Shown here in pieces: positions 5,292 to 5,831 of a DNA stretch of 5,831 nt. Under the pieces are notes generated by a model. It saw only the letters and a program-made list of their open reading frames with translations, did not search any database and was not told the DNA's origin. Within the stretch, counting starts at the first letter, position 1. Each line of letters starts with the position of its first letter. This stretch comes from Pseudomonadota bacterium (GTDB taxonomy: Bacteria; Pseudomonadota; Gammaproteobacteria; Pseudomonadales; Pseudohongiellaceae): the NCBI GenBank assembly GCA_022563075.1, contig JADFOC010000196.1:1-5831 (forward strand), in the 5' to 3' direction. The position numbers were made by a program, and so were the translations under genes.

Positions 5292-5831
5292 ACAATTCTT
5301 CTAAAGCGTCGACCTGCCAATCCTGATCTTGATCTGCCTGATTCGATGCACCCTCTATTGCGGCGTATCTACAGTCAGCGCGCGGTAGCAACGGCCGAAG
5401 AATTACAGCTGGGTCTGAATAATCTCTTGCCGCCAGATCAATTCAAGGGCATGGCAGCGGCCATCGATCTGTTGCAAGAGGCGTTGTCGCAACAGCAGAA
5501 GATTGTCATTGTTGCAGATTTCGATGCTGATGGCGCAACCAGTTGTGTAGTTGCGATGAAGGCTCTGCAGCAATTTGGTTATCAGCAGGTGGATTACATT
5601 GTTCCGAATCGGTTTGAATACGGCTACGGTCTGACCCCGGAAATAGTTGAGTTGGCCAAAACCAAACAGCCGGATCTCATCATCACCGTCGACAACGGTA
5701 TCTCCAGTATTGAAGGGGTTGCTGCCGCGAACAGTGCCGGCATTAAAATCTTAATCACCGATCATCATTTACCCGGTGCTACCACACCGGATGCCGACCC
5801 GATTGTCAATCCCAATAAGCATTGCTGTGAG
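5289..5831 (+). CDS. recJ: Single-stranded-DNA-specific exonuclease RecJ, N-terminal part (3' end outside window)
   Basis: RecJ degrades single-stranded DNA 5' to 3' in RecF-pathway recombination, mismatch repair and base excision repair, using Mn2+ or Mg2+. The window holds the first 181 residues, open to the last base. The start MTILLKRRP...LPDSMHPLLRRIYSQRAV parallels the E. coli N-terminus (LPAELPPLLRRLYASRGV). The DHH-superfamily motifs appear in order: DFDADGATS (motif I) at 77-85, PNRFEYGYGL at 106-115, ITVDNGIS (motif II) at 132-139 and ITDHHLPG (the DHH motif) at 156-163, followed by IVNPN at 172-176. The metal-binding Asp and His residues of these motifs are intact: Asp77, Asp79, Asp81, Asp135 and Asp158-His159-His160. 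The rest of the DHH domain, DHHA1 and the OB-fold lie beyond the window. It starts 7 nt after the thrC stop without a clear ribosome binding site. E. coli has recJ directly after dsbC; here hom-thrC sit between them. Confidence 0.95.
   Translation, partial: MTILLKRRPANPDLDLPDSMHPLLRRIYSQRAVATAEELQLGLNNLLPPDQFKGMAAAIDLLQEALSQQQKIVIVADFDADGATSCVVAMKALQQFGYQQVDYIVPNRFEYGYGLTPEIVELAKTKQPDLIITVDNGISSIEGVAAANSAGIKILITDHHLPGATTPDADPIVNPNKHCCE

Noticed and set aside
1..5831. Undescribed defence, mobile or biosynthetic system
   Set aside because: Every long + strand frame is a conserved housekeeping gene, and no transposase, integrase, direct-repeat array or unfamiliar ORF is present.

Overview
This is chromosomal housekeeping DNA from a gammaproteobacterium of moderate GC content. 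The proteins resemble Pseudomonas-type homologues (a monofunctional homoserine dehydrogenase and a threonine synthase of about 464 residues) and E. coli homologues (TrmD, L19, DsbC, RecJ). The gene order combines two known gammaproteobacterial neighbourhoods: rimM-trmD-rplS, and dsbC-recJ with hom-thrC between them. I cannot assign a genus. Everything recognised lies on the + strand and codes densely.

Layout: the last 32 codons of rimM (2-100); trmD (146-904); a 129-nt gap with three small inverted repeats; rplS (1034-1405); a 210-nt gap with a perfect 11-bp-arm hairpin (1498-1526); dsbC with a signal peptide (1616-2377); a 184-nt gap with a likely promoter (-10 at 2511-2516); hom, starting at TTG (2562-3887); thrC, starting at GTG and overlapping the hom stop by one base (3887-5281); and recJ, starting 7 nt after the thrC stop and running off the window at 5831.

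Functionally, rimM-trmD-rplS serve ribosome and tRNA maturation: a 30S assembly factor, the tRNA m1G37 methyltransferase and 50S protein L19. DsbC is a periplasmic disulfide isomerase. Hom and ThrC supply the homoserine-forming and last steps of threonine synthesis; homoserine kinase (thrB) is not here and must be elsewhere. RecJ is the 5'-3' single-strand exonuclease of recombination and mismatch repair. hom-thrC-recJ look like one transcription unit, because the genes touch or nearly touch and a single plausible promoter lies upstream of hom.

I found no mobile element, CRISPR array, tRNA or rRNA gene, or unfamiliar gene system. The points worth a second look are small: the structured leader before rplS, the strong dyad after rplS without a U-tract, the absence of xerD in front of dsbC, the two-codon Met-Val mini-ORF bridging thrC and recJ, and a G7 run in the first codons of thrC.
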